54,030 nucleotides of DNA. Origin: Bacteroidaceae bacterium (GTDB lineage: Bacteria > Bacteroidota > Bacteroidia > Bacteroidales > Bacteroidaceae). The notes below the pieces were generated by a model, which did not search any database, was not told the DNA's origin, and saw only the letters and a program-made list of their open reading frames with translations. The translations under genes and the position numbers were made by a program. Below, piece after piece: positions 24,999 through 34,066 of this stretch. Location of the stretch: contig JAGCGS010000023.1 of assembly GCA_017649485.1 (NCBI GenBank), positions 1-54,030 of the forward strand, in the 5' to 3' direction. Positions within the stretch are counted from its first letter, which is position 1. Each line of letters opens with the position of its first letter.

Positions 24999-26479
24999 GA
25001 AAAGAACTTTTGGCTACCATATTAGTCCTGACAATAGGAGGTTGGCAGATGCAGAAAGCATCAGCTCAACCTCGTTTGGTCGTATCGCTAACTATAGACC
25101 AACTTCGTACAGACTATATGGAGGCTTACATACCTCATTATGGCCAACAGGGGTTCAAACGGCTTCTACGAGATGGGAAGGTGTATAAGCAGGTTGGTTT
25201 CTCTTTTCAAGCATCTGACCGAGCTTCCGCTATGGCTGCCATATATACAGGCACAACGCCATCAGTGAACGGTATTATCGGCAATGAATGGCTTGACCGA
25301 GAAACGGGCAGGCCTCGTAACTGCGTGGATGACACAGCTTTCATGGGCAATAACACCAATGAGAATACTTCGGCTGCTCAGCTACTCTCCTCCACCCTGC
25401 CTGACGAGCTGAAGATTGCTACCAAAGGGGAAGCACAGGTATATGCCATAGCTCCTTTTCGTGATGCAGCTATAATGTCTGCAGGCCATGCGGCAAACTG
25501 TGCTTTCTGGATTAATCCGGAAACTGGTAAGTGGTGCAGCACAACATATTACAAGGATTTCCCTTGGTGGCTTGACGAATTTAATAGCCAACAAGGACCA
25601 GACCTCAGGGTAAAGGATAAGGATCGGGTGAATCGCTATCGCCGTCTGCTGACTTCACCTTCAGTCAATGAGGAAGTTAATTATTTGACTGAAGAATTAT
25701 TGACAAAAAGTGACATGGGTAAAGATGAGGTGACTGACTTTCTGGCACTCACTTATTATGCAGGCACTTATCAACATTTACCTCTACAAGAGAGTTATCA
25801 AGAATTGCAAGCTGTATATATAGGTATTGATTCCTGTATAGAACGACTCTTAGACACATTGGAACATAAAGTGGGCTTGAGTCATGTACTGTTTTGCATC
25901 TCATCAACAGGGTTTACCGACCCTGTCTATCAAGACCTGACACCCTATAACATTCCTACTGGCGAGTTTTACCTGAATCGCTGCGCTACTTTGCTGAACA
26001 TGTTCCTCATGGCTACTTATGGTGAGGGGGAGTATGTGGAGCATTATTTCAATCAGCAGATATTCCTCAACCACAAGCTGATAGAGAATAAACACCTGGA
26101 TATGGCAGAGGTCCAACAAAAAGCGTCGGAATTTCTGGTTCAGTTCAGTGGAGTGAATGAAGTCTATTCTGCTAACCGTTTACTGTTGGCTCCATATACA
26201 GAAAGAACAGAGCGAAGCCGAAACGGATATCATCGTAAACGTTCAGGTGACCTAATCGTCGAGGTGTTACCAGGATGGCAGGTAGTGAATGAGCAGACAC
26301 AAGAAAAGAAGATTGTAAGCGAGGCAGTTACACCTATACCTTTCATTATACTGCATCCTGTTTTTAAGGCAGAAAGCATATCTACTCCTGTGGTAGCAGA
26401 ACGCATTGCTCCTACCATTGCAAATGCCATCCATATAAGAGCTCCCAATGGCTGTTCGCAGCTTCCTTTAGAAGAATAA
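24995..26479 (+). CDS. Alkaline phosphatase-superfamily protein with lost active site
   Basis: The 494-residue protein has a signal peptide and a phosphodiesterase/PafA-like fold: LVVSLTIDQLRTDYM, AIYTGTTPSVNGIIGNEW and ERLLDTLEHKVGLSHVLFCI. Asp35, a metal ligand, is kept. The segment before YTGTTP reads SDRASAMAAI, with Arg76 where family members have the nucleophile Thr or Ser and Met80 in place of the usual His. The normally invariant SDHG ligand motif reads SSTG (303-306). The second metal motif also seems lost near 253-262. It is therefore probably a pseudoenzyme that binds rather than cleaves. I take the ATG at 24995, which overlaps the lnb stop; the frame extends to 24890 but inside lnb. 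Confidence 0.82.
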   Translation: MRKELLATILVLTIGGWQMQKASAQPRLVVSLTIDQLRTDYMEAYIPHYGQQGFKRLLRDGKVYKQVGFSFQASDRASAMAAIYTGTTPSVNGIIGNEWLDRETGRPRNCVDDTAFMGNNTNENTSAAQLLSSTLPDELKIATKGEAQVYAIAPFRDAAIMSAGHAANCAFWINPETGKWCSTTYYKDFPWWLDEFNSQQGPDLRVKDKDRVNRYRRLLTSPSVNEEVNYLTEELLTKSDMGKDEVTDFLALTYYAGTYQHLPLQESYQELQAVYIGIDSCIERLLDTLEHKVGLSHVLFCISSTGFTDPVYQDLTPYNIPTGEFYLNRCATLLNMFLMATYGEGEYVEHYFNQQIFLNHKLIENKHLDMAEVQQKASEFLVQFSGVNEVYSANRLLLAPYTERTERSRNGYHRKRSGDLIVEVLPGWQVVNEQTQEKKIVSEAVTPIPFIILHPVFKAESISTPVVAERIAPTIANAIHIRAPNGCSQLPLEE

Positions 26480-26522
26480 GCACTTTTTTCTAAAAAAAGG
26501 CAGATAAATAAGCAAATTAATG

Positions 26523-26530
26523 TAACTTTG
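26523..26530 (+). promoter_or_regulatory. -7 box upstream of secA
   Basis: TAACTTTG fits TAnnTTTG and lies 55 bp before the secA ATG at 26586. No -33 TTTG is clear. Confidence 0.5.
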
Positions 26531-26585
26531 CAGTTTGAATGCAAAGAGTATGCATTTTTATCAACGAAATTAAAAAGATAAAATA

Positions 26586-29500
26586 ATGGGATTAAATGAT
26601 TTTTTGACCAAGATCTTCGGCAATAAGTCGCAGAAAGACATGAGGGAAATAAAGCCTTGGGTTGACAAAATCAAGGCTGCCTCTCCTGCCATAGAGAGTC
26701 TTGACAATGATGCATTGCGCGCTAAGACGCAGGAAATAAGGAAGTATATTCAAGACTCTGCCATCGAGAAGCGCGCCAAGATTGACGAGCTAAAAGCAAA
26801 GATTGAAGTTACTGAACTGGAAGAACGCGAACCTATCTTCGCACATATTGATAAGATTGAGAAGGAGATTCTTGATCTCTTTGAGGAAAAGCTAAACGAG
26901 GTGTTGCCTCAGGTGTTTGCTATCGTGAAAGAAACTGCCAAGCGTTTCTCAGAAAGTGAGGAAATTATTGTAACTGCCACCGATTTTGACCGTGATTTAG
27001 CAGCTACGCACGATTTCGTTCGCATCGAAGATGACAAGGCAATCTACCAAAATCATTGGATGGCAGGTGGAAACGAGGTAACATGGAACATGGTGCACTA
27101 TGATGTACAGTTAATTGGTGGTGTAGTATTGCATCAAGGTAAGATTGCTGAGATGGCAACTGGTGAAGGTAAAACCTTGGTGGCTACCTTGCCTGTATTC
27201 CTCAACGCCTTGACTGGAAATGGTGTACATGTAGTTACTGTGAACGATTATCTGGCTAAGCGAGATGCTGAATGGATGGGTCCTCTCTATATGTTCCATG
27301 GTCTGAGTGTGGATTGTATCGACAAGCATCAGCCTAACTCTATTGCCCGTCGTAATGCTTATCTGGCAGATATCACTTTCGGTACTAACAATGAGTTTGG
27401 CTTCGACTATCTGCGCGATAACATGGCAATTCGTCCACAAGACTTGGTACAACGCAAGCATAATTATGCCATAGTCGATGAGGTTGACTCTGTGTTGATT
27501 GACGATGCCCGTACTCCTCTTATTATTTCAGGACCTATCCCCCAGAACGCTGATACCAAGCTATTTGAGGATTTCAGACCTTATGTAGAGCGCTTAGTGG
27601 CCAAGCAGCGCGACCTGGCTACCAAATACTTGGCAGAAGCCCGTAAGTTGATTTACTCTGAGGATAAAAAGGAGGTTGAAGATGGCTTCCTCTCACTCTA
27701 TCGTAGCCACAAGGCATTACCCAAGAACAAGCCTTTGATCAAGTTCCTCAGCGAGCAAGGTATCAAGACCGGTATGCTGGCTACAGAGGAAATCTATATG
27801 GAGCAGAACATGAAGCGTATGCACGAGGTTACCGACCCACTCTACTTCGTCATTGATGAAAAACTGAAGAGTGTAGAGTTGACAGATAAAGGTTTCGATG
27901 AACTGAGTAGCTATACTTCCGACCCAAGCTTTTTCGTATTACCTGACATTGTGACTCAACTTGCCGAGTTGGAAAATGACAAGAGCTTAAACGACGAGGA
28001 GCGTTTGGCTAAGAAAGATGAGATGCTGAACACCTACTCTCTCAGGGCTGAGCGAGTTCATACCTTAATCCAGTTACTGAAAGCTTACACCATGTTCGAA
28101 ATTGACGTTGATTATGTTGTGCTGAATGGTGAGGTAAAGATTGTGGATGAGCAAACTGGTCGTATTATGGAGGGTCGCCGTTGGTCTGATGGCTTACACC
28201 AGGCAGTAGAATCTAAAGAGCGTGTAAAGATTGAAGGTGCTACACAGACTTTCGCTACCATCACCTTGCAGAACTACTTCCGTATGTATCACAAGCTGGC
28301 AGGTATGACCGGTACGGCAGAAACAGAAGAAGGCGAGTTCTGGGACATCTATAAACTGGAGGTGGTGGTTATTCCTACCAATCGTCCTGTTATCAGAAAA
28401 GACTTAAACGATCGTGTATATAAGACTAAACGCGAGAAGTACAAGGCTGTTATCGAGGAAATCGAGAACATGGTTCAGATAGGCCGACCCGTCTTGGTGG
28501 GTACTACTTCTGTGGAGATTTCTGAAACCCTGAGCCGTATGCTGAGCATGCGTAAGATTAAGCACAACGTACTGAACGCTAAGCTACACCAGCGTGAGGC
28601 TGAGATTGTGGCACAGGCAGGTCAGAGCAGTATTGTAACCATCGCTACCAACATGGCTGGTCGTGGTACCGATATCAAACTGAGTCCTGAGGTTCGTGAG
28701 GCAGGAGGTTTAGCTATTATCGGCACAGAGCGACATGAGTCACGTCGAGTTGACCGTCAGCTCCGTGGACGTTCTGGTCGTCAAGGTGATCCGGGCTCTT
28801 CAGTATTCTTCGTTTCTTTGGAAGACGATTTGATGCGTAAGTTCGCATCTGAAAAGGTTGCTCGCCTGATGGACCGTTTCGGCTTCAAGGAAGGCGAAGT
28901 GTTGGAGCATCCTCTCATTACAAAGTCTATAGAGAATGCCCAGAAAAAGGTGGAAGAAAACAACTTCGGTATTCGTAAGCACTTGCTCGACTACGATGAC
29001 GTGATGAACAAGCAACGTACTGTTATTTATGAGAAACGCCGTCATGCCTTGATGGGTGAGCGCATTGGCATGGATATAGCCAATATGATTTGGGAACGTT
29101 GTGTTAATGCTACCCAGTTGGCCACCTATGACGATTGCAAGATGGAAATCCTGAAGACTTTTGCATTGGAAACTCCGTTCACTGAGGAGGAATTCATGAA
29201 CAAGAGTAAAGAAGACTTGTCAGGTATGGTGTTTGACAATGCGATGGATAATTTCAAGAAACGAACAGACCACATGGCCGAAATCGCATATCCAGTCATC
29301 AAGCAGGTTTATGAGACACAGGGACAAATGTATGAGAACATACTTATTCCTATCACTGATGGTCGCAAGGTTTACAATATCTCTTGCAACCTAAAGGAAG
29401 CGTATGAGACAGAGTGCAAGACCATTGTGAAGCAGTTTGAGAAGTCTATCCTTCTGCATGTGATAGATGAGGAATGGAAAGAGAACCTTCGTAGCCTCGA

Positions 29501-29897
29501 CGAATTGCGCAACTCTGTGCAGAATGCCCGCTATGAGCAGAAAGACCCATTGGTGCTCTATAAGTTGGATTCTGCTAAGTTGTTTGACGACATGGTTGAA
29601 GTAATCAACAATGACACCATATCTATTTTAATGCGAGGACAGATTCCTCTCCAGGAGCCTCAACAGGTACAGCAAGCCGCTCCAGAGATGCGTCAGGACA
29701 CAAGTCAGTTGCGTGAGAATAAGCGTGAGGCTCCATCCTCAACAGGTGATGCTGCTCAGCAAGCTGCCGCAGCACAAGATACTCGCGAGCAGCAGAGACC
29801 AAGTCCGTATGTTGCTCCAAAGCGTGTTGGCCGCAATGACCCATGTCCTTGTGGCAGTGGTAAGAAGTTCAAGAATTGCCACGGAAAGGGATTGTAA
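26586..29897 (+). CDS. secA: SecA, preprotein translocase ATPase
   Basis: The 1103-residue protein is the motor that drives unfolded preproteins through SecYEG. It shows Walker A ATGEGKT (191-197), [19 protein letters not shown], the DEAD-type box [21 protein letters not shown], and MAGRGTDI with [12 protein letters not shown] for the second nucleotide-binding domain. The C-terminus has the zinc motif [14 protein letters not shown], which binds SecB or ribosomes. It is about 200 residues longer than the E. coli protein. An insertion at roughly 55-165 before Walker A and a Gln-rich linker near 1020-1080 are usual in Bacteroidetes. A lipoprotein gene follows after 3 bp. Confidence 0.98.
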   Translation: MGLNDFLTKIFGNKSQKDMREIKPWVDKIKAASPAIESLDNDALRAKTQEIRKYIQDSAIEKRAKIDELKAKIEVTELEEREPIFAHIDKIEKEILDLFEEKLNEVLPQVFAIVKETAKRFSESEEIIVTATDFDRDLAATHDFVRIEDDKAIYQNHWMAGGNEVTWNMVHYDVQLIGGVVLHQGKIAEMATGEGKTLVATLPVFLNALTGNGVHVVTVNDYLAKRDAEWMGPLYMFHGLSVDCIDKHQPNSIARRNAYLADITFGTNNEFGFDYLRDNMAIRPQDLVQRKHNYAIVDEVDSVLIDDARTPLIISGPIPQNADTKLFEDFRPYVERLVAKQRDLATKYLAEARKLIYSEDKKEVEDGFLSLYRSHKALPKNKPLIKFLSEQGIKTGMLATEEIYMEQNMKRMHEVTDPLYFVIDEKLKSVELTDKGFDELSSYTSDPSFFVLPDIVTQLAELENDKSLNDEERLAKKDEMLNTYSLRAERVHTLIQLLKAYTMFEIDVDYVVLNGEVKIVDEQTGRIMEGRRWSDGLHQAVESKERVKIEGATQTFATITLQNYFRMYHKLAGMTGTAETEEGEFWDIYKLEVVVIPTNRPVIRKDLNDRVYKTKREKYKAVIEEIENMVQIGRPVLVGTTSVEISETLSRMLSMRKIKHNVLNAKLHQREAEIVAQAGQSSIVTIATNMAGRGTDIKLSPEVREAGGLAIIGTERHESRRVDRQLRGRSGRQGDPGSSVFFVSLEDDLMRKFASEKVARLMDRFGFKEGEVLEHPLITKSIENAQKKVEENNFGIRKHLLDYDDVMNKQRTVIYEKRRHALMGERIGMDIANMIWERCVNATQLATYDDCKMEILKTFALETPFTEEEFMNKSKEDLSGMVFDNAMDNFKKRTDHMAEIAYPVIKQVYETQGQMYENILIPITDGRKVYNISCNLKEAYETECKTIVKQFEKSILLHVIDEEWKENLRSLDELRNSVQNARYEQKDPLVLYKLDSAKLFDDMVEVINNDTISILMRGQIPLQEPQQVQQAAPEMRQDTSQLRENKREAPSSTGDAAQQAAAAQDTREQQRPSPYVAPKRVGRNDPCPCGSGKKFKNCHGKGL

Positions 29898-29900
29898 ACT

Positions 29901-30959
29901 ATGAAGAAGGTATTGTTTATATTGGCTTGTTTGACACTGTTATGGGGATGCCAAAGCATCGACCAGCTGTCTATTGACTACTTGCTCCCTGCAGAGATGA
30001 GTTTTCCCAACCAACTTAGAAAGGTGGCAGTAGTGAATAACATGGCTGAAGAAGCTCCTATTACCTTGAATAGTCATTTTACAGACAAGCCAGATGTAAA
30101 CTCGCGTCTGCAATTCCAAAAGACGCAATACCTTTTAGGCGAAAGCAACACCACCACAGAGGCATTGGCTCAGGCATTGGCAGATGGTGACTATTTTGAT
30201 ATGGTCATCATCTGCGATTCTGCTTTGCGAGCAGGAAAACCGGAGAAACGCCCTCATACACTAACAACAGAAGAAGTCAATACCCTGACCGAACAATTGG
30301 GAGCAGACTTCCTAATTGCCATTGAGAATGTTGAGTTACGTGTAGAACAACAAGCTTCGCCCAATGTCTATTTCGGCATGTTTGTAGCCAATAGCGATGT
30401 AAAGGTATCCCCTACTGTTCGTGTATATCTCCCTCATCAATCTCCTCGTACCGCCATTACCAAAGTTGATAGCATCTTCTGGCAAGGTTTTGGCCAAGAG
30501 ATAAACGAGGCAATACACGACTTGCCTAACCAGCAAAGGGTAATCAAAGAAGCTTCACTTTATGCAGGCGAGTTTATCGCTAAGTCTTTTGTCCCTTATT
30601 GGGAAACTGCCAACCGTTTATATTTCACTAATGGTTCAGTAGCCATGCGAGATGCTGTTGTGTCATTAAAAGAGGACAACTGGGAAGAAGCAGTGCGCCT
30701 CTGGGAAAAAACTTTCAATGAGACAAAAAACAATAAGAAGAAAATGTATGCTTCTTATAACTTGGCTTTAGGCTATGAGATGCTGGAAAAGATAGAAGAT
30801 GCCATAGATTGGGCTACCAAAGCACAACAATATGCTATGCAAGCCAAAGAAGCAGAAATCGCACAACTGGCAGGGGTATATCTACAACAACTGAACGAAA
30901 GAAAACAGAGTTATGCCAGTGTAAAGATGCAGATGCAGCGTTTTGAAGAAGAATTTTAG
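29901..30959 (+). CDS. DUF6340-like lipoprotein with TPR-like tail
   Basis: The 352-residue protein starts with a lipoprotein signal (MKKVLFILACLTLLWGC, Cys17). The next part, LSIDYLLPAEMSFPNQLRKVAVVNN, is typical of a Bacteroidetes lipoprotein family that I recall as DUF6340. The C-terminal 110 residues form paired helices resembling TPR repeats (EEAVRLWEKTFNETKNNKKKM; YNLALGYEMLEKIEDAIDWA). The function is unknown. The start lies 3 bp after the secA stop, so it should be transcribed with secA and is probably translated by the same ribosomes. Confidence 0.8.
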   Translation: MKKVLFILACLTLLWGCQSIDQLSIDYLLPAEMSFPNQLRKVAVVNNMAEEAPITLNSHFTDKPDVNSRLQFQKTQYLLGESNTTTEALAQALADGDYFDMVIICDSALRAGKPEKRPHTLTTEEVNTLTEQLGADFLIAIENVELRVEQQASPNVYFGMFVANSDVKVSPTVRVYLPHQSPRTAITKVDSIFWQGFGQEINEAIHDLPNQQRVIKEASLYAGEFIAKSFVPYWETANRLYFTNGSVAMRDAVVSLKEDNWEEAVRLWEKTFNETKNNKKKMYASYNLALGYEMLEKIEDAIDWATKAQQYAMQAKEAEIAQLAGVYLQQLNERKQSYASVKMQMQRFEEEF

Positions 30960-30991
30960 CTTAAACATGCATCACTTTTGCAAATAATGCT

Positions 30992-30999
30992 TAAATTTG
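30992..30999 (+). promoter_or_regulatory. -7 box before the small acidic protein gene
   Basis: TAAATTTG fits TAnnTTTG and lies 23 bp before the ATG at 31023. A -33 element is not clear. Confidence 0.4.
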
Positions 31000-31022
31000 C
31001 CCAATAAATAACCTGTAGTTAT

Positions 31023-31466
31023 ATGAAATTGAACGAATCATCAATCGCACAGCTCAAGGCTGCTATCCGCAAAGCCATCGGCAAATATACTGCCGAGGAT
31101 GAATCTTTTGTGACTGATATCCATATCCAGGCGGTTCCCTTAAGAGGCGACTGCATATTATTCGATGACGAGGATCAAGAGTTGGGACGAACCTCTGTCA
31201 AGGAATGGGTGTCTTATGAAGGAGATGATCTCGAAGATCAGATTACAGAGACTTTGAGTGCTGTTCTGCATGAGATGAAAGATGCTGGCGAATTTGACAA
31301 GCTACAGATTATCAAGCCCTACTCTTTTACCCTTATCGATGATGACAAGGAAACCATCGCCGAACTGTTGTTGATGGATGATGATACTCTTATAGTTACC
31401 GAAGAACTGCTAAAAGGTCTGGATGAGGAACTGAATGATTTCCTCAAAGACTTACTCTCACGCTAA
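31023..31466 (+). CDS. Small acidic conserved protein of unknown function
   Basis: I do not recognise the family with certainty. The 147-residue protein has no signal peptide or membrane helix. It is very rich in Asp and Glu, with a helical start (LNESSIAQLKAAIRKAIGKY), a middle beta-rich part (GDCILFDDEDQELGRTSVKEW) and an acidic helical end (LLKGLDEELNDFLKDLLSR). It looks like a soluble cytoplasmic protein. Its stop codon lies one base from the stop of the converging serpin gene, so the two transcripts must overlap at their ends. Codon use looks like that of its neighbours. Confidence 0.75.
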   Translation: MKLNESSIAQLKAAIRKAIGKYTAEDESFVTDIHIQAVPLRGDCILFDDEDQELGRTSVKEWVSYEGDDLEDQITETLSAVLHEMKDAGEFDKLQIIKPYSFTLIDDDKETIAELLLMDDDTLIVTEELLKGLDEELNDFLKDLLSR

Positions 31467-31467
31467 A

Positions 31468-32790
31468 TTATTTACCATAATATCCTATAAACAGCGGACA
31501 GAATGTATTGCTTTCCATGATGGCATATACGAACGGTCGGTCTAAACGAATCGTTTTATTCTCCAGCTGAACAGGCACGGAAGTGTTCCTTATAATTATA
31601 TCAGTAACAGCAGCTGCCTCAGCTCCAACTTCATCCATTAAAAAGAAAGTCTTTTGCAGAGCTTTCAACCCCGAAGACAATTCTTGCTCCTCAAAGAATC
31701 TCATCTCATTAGGGTCAAACACCAACGACGGATTGATTTGTCCCATACAAGAGAAAAGATTTTCCTCAGTATATTCTGCGGTAAACTTGGGCGCAAACAA
31801 ATCCAAGTTGACTCGCCTACTCTGCGATGCAAAAGCATTATAAGTCATAAAAAGATCGCTGTTTAAAGCATCTTCCACTGATACGCCCTTTTTAGGCAAC
31901 ACGAACAACATCTGGAAAGCGCCATCGATAAATGGCTTCATACAACACTGAAACTTGTCAGTCTCAAGGAAGTAAGCCTGATGCGAAACGTGCATCATAT
32001 CAACATCGGCGGCTTGTCCATCGGCGTAGATAAAAGGCTGCTTGGTTGTTTGCTCTTTGCTGAAGGGAGTTTCCCACGAAGACTTAAAATATACAGCATT
32101 CATCAAATGAAAGACATCAGCCTCAGAAGTCCTATCAACCATGTGCGGAATACGATTATTGGTATTCTCTGCACACCAGGCATTGATTATTTCTTTGGTC
32201 TTGCTATCAGCAAAATCCATTGCTTCCGTTCTGGCACTATAATAATTCTGAATGGTAGTCAAGTACCCAGTCTTAGCTGTATAATGATGATTGTACCAGA
32301 ATGCATTGGCACTCTTAAATATTGCAGCTTCATCGGCAGCCTCTATACCAGTAACCATAGTCTTAAAGAAATCGTTCACTTGCTCCTTTGAGTAACCCTC
32401 CAAGCCAAAAGTCTTCAACATTTCCTGCAGGGTTTTACCTTCCAAGCCATTGATGAACATGCCTAAATCAACCTCTAAGCTGATAGGCGAAATCATGAGG
32501 TTTACTCCAGAATCTCGGTTTGTATATACCTCCTTAAACAACTTCCACGAAAACTCATGTAACTTTTGATTAATGGCCTGTTGTGTCTCATTTAGTTCCA
32601 CAGGCTTATAGCTATGACGTGTAACAGGATCTAATTCTGTCTCTTGAGGCTTTGGGTCAGGATTTACAGGAGTTGGTTCCACTTTCTGTGGCTCCACCGG
32701 TTCAGGATTTATCACATCTTCACCCTCACTGCCACACGCCCACAAACAGAGGGATGCAGCCATTGTTAATATCATTGCGTTCATCTTCAT
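31468..32790 (-). CDS. Lipoprotein serpin, predicted inhibitory
   Basis: The 440-residue protein has a lipoprotein signal ending LWAC (Cys19) and a Pro/Glu-rich linker to about residue 55, which would let it reach from the membrane. The serpin fold is clear: NLMISPISLEVDLGMFINGL, FHLMNAVYFKSSWETPF and RPFVYAIMESNTFCPLFIGY. The reactive-centre hinge reads EVGAEAAAVT (387-396), with small residues at P14 to P9 as in inhibitory serpins. Counting from Gly389 as P15 puts P1 at Thr403 and P1' at Ser404, suggesting an elastase-like target. Serpins trap proteases irreversibly, so this one may protect the cell surface against host or bacterial proteases. Confidence 0.92.
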   Translation of the reverse strand: MKMNAMILTMAASLCLWACGSEGEDVINPEPVEPQKVEPTPVNPDPKPQETELDPVTRHSYKPVELNETQQAINQKLHEFSWKLFKEVYTNRDSGVNLMISPISLEVDLGMFINGLEGKTLQEMLKTFGLEGYSKEQVNDFFKTMVTGIEAADEAAIFKSANAFWYNHHYTAKTGYLTTIQNYYSARTEAMDFADSKTKEIINAWCAENTNNRIPHMVDRTSEADVFHLMNAVYFKSSWETPFSKEQTTKQPFIYADGQAADVDMMHVSHQAYFLETDKFQCCMKPFIDGAFQMLFVLPKKGVSVEDALNSDLFMTYNAFASQSRRVNLDLFAPKFTAEYTEENLFSCMGQINPSLVFDPNEMRFFEEQELSSGLKALQKTFFLMDEVGAEAAAVTDIIIRNTSVPVQLENKTIRLDRPFVYAIMESNTFCPLFIGYYGK

Positions 32791-32810
32791 ACTTGAATAA
32801 ATTATGTTTA

Positions 32811-32818
32811 CAAATTTA
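32811..32818 (-). promoter_or_regulatory. -7 box upstream of the serpin gene
   Basis: On the minus strand TAAATTTG fits TAnnTTTG and lies 20 bp before the ATG at 32790. The nearest TTTG upstream is 24 bp away, which is wider than usual. Confidence 0.45.
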
Positions 32819-33040
32819 GTCCCTTTCTAACTTTATAAATCCCAAAACTTAAAAACATTGCATAGCATTAACATTATTTAGCAGTGCAGCTTATTATGAA
32901 AGGTGAATGAATTGAAATGCAATGAAAGGCTCCTGCCTTATGTTGGACTTCCGTAAGTTTCGATATGTTTATGAGTAATGCCTACTATCGCTGATAGTGA
33001 AACTTGCTATCAAAAAGGGGAATGCTTGTAGCCTCTGATT

Positions 33041-33121
33041 GCAATATCTGCTATCACCCGTCGCAATATCTCCTATGGGGGTATAGGAGATATTGCGACA
33101 ACTCATAACAGATATTGCGAC
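33041..33121. repeat. Nested inverted repeats with four GCAATATCT-type units
   Basis: An inner perfect 17-bp inverted repeat (33060-33076 and 33083-33099, 6-nt loop) is enclosed by an outer 10-bp pair, GCAATATCTG at 33041-33050 and CAGATATTGC at 33109-33118. The 12-mer AGATATTGCGAC occurs at 33088-33099 and 33110-33121, and its complement at 33060-33071. Downstream of the SDR gene on the minus strand it could end transcription, but it has no T-run. It may be a REP-like or dispersed element. Confidence 0.75.
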
Positions 33122-33160
33122 GCCCCAGAGCAAAGCCTCCGACGAGTGATAGAAGGCATC

Positions 33161-33874
33161 CTACAATTCTAACCTCCATCCGTTATCGCCATGATAGATC
33201 ATCTGGCGGGTCATACCTCCATCAATGCAGATGTTTTCGCCAGTGATAAAACCTGCCTTATCTGAACAGAGAAACATCACCATATTGGCAATGTCCATGA
33301 GATTACCGACACGTCCTGCGGGCTGCTGGATGGCATCGGAACCCTCATAGATGGTATTATTTGTATCAATCCAGCCGGGTGAGATGGAGTTGACGCGAAC
33401 ATGTCCTGCAAGGCTGACGGCCAAAGCATGTGTCAGTGCAGCAATTCCACCTTTGGCAGCAGTATAGCTTTCGGTCTGTGGCTGACTCATACGATCACGT
33501 GATGAGGATATGTTTACGATGGCTGCACCTTTAGCAAAGTGTGGAGCGAAAAGCTTGGTAAGGTAGAACGGCGCGGTCACACCAACGCTCATGGCGTATT
33601 GGAACTCCTCGTAGCTGCATTCATCGATACCTTTCATCAATGGCAAAGCATTATTAATCAAATAGTCAACATGACCATATTTCTCTATGATTTCTTTGGC
33701 GAACTGCTCCAGCACATGCTTCTTAGAGATGTCGCCAACATAATGTGGCCCTTCCTGCTTATCAATCACGCATACATGGGCACCTGCTTTTTGGAATTGG
33801 TCGGCAATGCAACGCCCTATTCCTTGAGCGCCACCAGTTACTACAGCTACCTTATTCTCGAATATCTTCTCCAT
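33161..33874 (-). CDS. Short-chain dehydrogenase/reductase
   Basis: The 237-residue protein is a classical SDR. It has the NAD(P)-binding TGGAQGIG (13-20), INNA (73-76), the catalytic Ser in NISSSRD (about 123-125), and YTAAK (Tyr137, Lys141). The substrate loop and product are not evident. I use the ATG at 33874; the frame also opens with a TTG two codons upstream. It is transcribed alone from a promoter at 33892-33922 and is divergent from the dehydratase-like gene at 34067. No pathway link is visible from the neighbours. Confidence 0.92.
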   Translation of the reverse strand: MEKIFENKVAVVTGGAQGIGRCIADQFQKAGAHVCVIDKQEGPHYVGDISKKHVLEQFAKEIIEKYGHVDYLINNALPLMKGIDECSYEEFQYAMSVGVTAPFYLTKLFAPHFAKGAAIVNISSSRDRMSQPQTESYTAAKGGIAALTHALAVSLAGHVRVNSISPGWIDTNNTIYEGSDAIQQPAGRVGNLMDIANMVMFLCSDKAGFITGENICIDGGMTRQMIYHGDNGWRLEL

Positions 33875-33891
33875 AATCAACTATTTTAGGG

Positions 33892-33922
33892 CAAAAATAG
33901 AACTTTTTCTTCAGCATTTCAA
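33892..33922 (-). promoter_or_regulatory. Promoter of the SDR gene
   Basis: On the minus strand TATTTTTG (33899-33892) fits the -7 box and a TTG at 33922-33920 lies 20 bp upstream. The ATG follows 17 bp after the box. Confidence 0.55.
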
Positions 33923-33963
33923 TAGACCATGACAAAGATTGTAAGTTTTTTCAAGAAATTGCT

Positions 33964-33971
33964 TATCTTTG
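33964..33971 (+). promoter_or_regulatory. -7 box upstream of the dehydratase-like lipoprotein operon
   Basis: TATCTTTG fits TAnnTTTG. The leader to the ATG at 34067 would be about 90 nt and contains a short reading frame at 34025-34060 encoding MNGQTVDLIKE, which might be chance. Confidence 0.5.
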
Positions 33972-34066
33972 CATTGAAGCATAACAGAATTGCCTACATT
34001 CCTCTTGTTAAAAGTTGAGCATAAATGAATGGGCAGACTGTTGATTTAATTAAAGAATGAAAAATA

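Larger units (their letters stand above)
32791..33160. other. Noncoding region with repeats between the serpin and SDR genes
   Basis: I see no gene in these 370 bases. Besides the serpin -7 box, they hold a small palindrome at 32984-32998 (ACTATC/GATAGT around GCT) and the nested inverted repeats at 33041-33121. Confidence 0.6.

Noticed and set aside
34025-34060. Eleven-codon leader peptide before the dehydratase-like gene
   Set aside because: Nothing supports its translation: it has no runs of a controlling amino acid and no attenuator-like hairpins, so I only mention it in the promoter entry.
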